Below are positions 62,843-64,000 of a stretch of DNA of 64,000 bases, piece by piece. Source of the stretch: Nitrincola iocasae (lineage in GTDB: Bacteria > Pseudomonadota > Gammaproteobacteria > Pseudomonadales > Balneatricaceae). The notes under the pieces were generated by a model. It worked only from the letters and a program-made list of their open reading frames with translations. It had not been told where the DNA came from and made no database searches. The stretch covers positions 3,410,001 through 3,474,000 of the forward strand of contig NZ_CP044222.1 of the NCBI RefSeq assembly GCF_008727795.1. The letters are read 5' to 3'. A program made the position numbers and the translations under genes. Position 1 is the first letter of the stretch. Every line of letters begins with the position of its first letter.

Positions 62843-64000
62843 TTACACTCGTACACTTGCGGTATGCGGAAAATATTTATCTATCAGATCCTGCTTCATC
62901 AACAGTTCTTCCGCCTCAAAGCATTCGGCCAAGGTTTTCCAACAAAGATCCAGCGCCTTTTCCAGTGGCAAAGATACCTTAATATCCATAAATCGACGCT
63001 GGAACAGATCACCAAAGCGTAACAGGCGCTGATCATATTCCGTCAACTCAAATGACATCGCCTGTTTCTGCTGTGCATCTTGTGCAGAGGCATAAAAACG
63101 CACCATAGTGTTCATGATCTGACCATGATCTTCGCGCGTCACCTTACCAATGACATGCTGCTTCAAACGCGACAGAGAGCCAAATGGATCAAGCACGCCA
63201 TCGTGCAAGTAGAACTGCCCTTCGGTGATATAACCAGTGTTATCCGGCACCGGATGGGTGACATCATCACCAGGCATGGTGGTCACTGAAAGAATCGTAA
63301 CCGAACCAGCACCCTTATAGTCGCAGGCCTTCTCATAGCGACGTGCCAACTGTGAATAGAGATCACCTATATAACCACGATTGGAAGGCACATGCTCCAT
63401 CGCCACGCCGACTTCTTTTAAAGCATCGGCATAGGCTGTCATATCGGTAAGCAGTACCAGTACACGCTTACCCTCTTCAACCGCAAAGCGTTCGGCCACC
63501 GCCAACGCCATATCCGGCACCAGCAATGCTTCGACCGTGGGATCAGAACCCAGATGCACATACATCACGGTTTTGGCCAGCACGCCGGCTTTTTCAAAAG
63601 CAGAACGAAAGAAATGATAGTCATCGAAGATCAGCCCGATACCACCAAATACCACCACATCGGCATCCGCATTAGCGCCGATCTGTGCCAACAATTGGTT
63701 ATAGGGCTCTCCGGCAACGGAAAAAATGGGGATTTTCTGGCTTTCGACCAACGAGTTAAAGACGTCGATCATGGGTACATCGGTGCGAATCATACGGGAG
63801 GCCAGCACCCGGCGTGCCGGGTTAACCGTAGGGCCATCAATTTCGATATGCGGCTCTTCAGTCAGATCCGGACCGGCATCAATAGGTACACCAGCACCAG
63901 AAAATACCCGACCAAGGATATTGGTAGAAAAAGCCACCTGCATCGAGTGCCCGAGAAAACGGATGGTCGCTTTAGTTGATAGGCCTTTGGTACCGGAAAA
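62843..64000 (-). CDS. ntpB: V-type ATPase subunit B (partial, 5' end beyond window)
   Basis: The non-catalytic nucleotide-binding subunit of V1. The frame is open through position 64000, with FSGTKGLSTKATIRFLGHS before the internal Met at 63943, so the true start lies off the right edge. Conserved parts: GRVFSGAGVPIDAGP, PMIDVFNSLVESQKIPIFS, VTMPGDDVTHPVPDNTGYITEGQ-type sequence, and the C-terminal KQDLIDKYFP. It is the first V-ATPase gene seen in transcription order here; any genes before it are outside the window. Confidence 0.96.
   Translation of the reverse strand, partial: FSGTKGLSTKATIRFLGHSMQVAFSTNILGRVFSGAGVPIDAGPDLTEEPHIEIDGPTVNPARRVLASRMIRTDVPMIDVFNSLVESQKIPIFSVAGEPYNQLLAQIGANADADVVVFGGIGLIFDDYHFFRSAFEKAGVLAKTVMYVHLGSDPTVEALLVPDMALAVAERFAVEEGKRVLVLLTDMTAYADALKEVGVAMEHVPSNRGYIGDLYSQLARRYEKACDYKGAGSVTILSVTTMPGDDVTHPVPDNTGYITEGQFYLHDGVLDPFGSLSRLKQHVIGKVTREDHGQIMNTMVRFYASAQDAQQKQAMSFELTEYDQRLLRFGDLFQRRFMDIKVSLPLEKALDLCWKTLAECFEAEELLMKQDLIDKYFPHTASVRV

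Noticed and set aside
1..64000. tRNA, rRNA, CRISPR arrays, prophage or insertion sequences
   Set aside because: None could be recognised by eye: no cloverleaf-like stretch, no regularly spaced direct repeats and no transposase-like protein.

Overview
The window is a chromosomal segment of a gammaproteobacterium. Housekeeping gene order (rlpA-mrdB-mrdA-rlmH-rsfS-nadD-proA; rpsP-rimM-trmD-rplS next to ffh; xerD-dsbC-hom-thrC-recJ; nudF-yqiB-yqiA-parE) resembles Pseudomonas and marine Oceanospirillales. A Mrp-type Na+/H+ antiporter operon together with a V-type ATPase whose K subunit keeps the sodium-ligand residues suggests a halophilic or alkaliphilic marine relative (Oceanospirillaceae-like; this genus-level placement is inference).

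Layout: 1-6.4 kb, minus-strand cell-wall elongation and ribosome/NAD/proline genes. 6.5-10.5 kb, a long YtjB-like membrane protein convergent with parC. 10.6-18.8 kb, plus strand: a small conserved protein, a ChaN-like secreted protein and an eight-gene Mrp-like antiporter operon in the order E-F-G-(DUF4040+B)-C-D-D-D. 18.9-25 kb: a zinc alcohol dehydrogenase divergent from a MoxR ATPase/VWA pair, then a giant DUF2339 membrane protein. 25.2-27.4 kb: an MFS transporter plus AraC-family regulator, A+T-rich in its second half. 27.4-36.2 kb: rhodanese, SDR, entericidin, LEA-type lipoprotein, then a tightly overlapping minus-strand operon GGDEF/EAL-nudF-yqiB-yqiA-parE.

36.2-37.7 kb is a small A+T-rich accessory islet. 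It holds a Tae4-like type VI amidase effector broken at a run of eight G, overlapped by a lipoprotein gene whose ATG sits on the effector stop codon. 37.7-41.8 kb: nfo, a glutaredoxin-like gene, a 600-bp non-coding stretch with two palindromic repeat elements, then ahpF and ahpC. 41.9-49.7 kb: recJ, thrC, hom, dsbC, xerD and an unrecognised membrane-anchored protein. 49.7-55.6 kb: rplS-trmD-rimM-rpsP, ffh, a cytochrome-c-assembly-like protein and a CorC/CNNM protein. 55.6-56.8 kb: two Nudix hydrolases. 56.8-64 kb: a V-type ATPase operon transcribed B-D-I-K-E-DUF2764-A, with B running off the right end.

The points most worth following are the frameshifted, possibly phase-variable Tae4 with its coupled lipoprotein; the circularly permuted sodium-type V-ATPase operon; the Mbh-like ordering of the Mrp operon; a probable degenerate nucleotide-cyclase domain in the YtjB-like protein; and the palindromic elements at 39.1-39.5 kb. 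I saw no tRNA, rRNA, CRISPR array, transposase or prophage genes.
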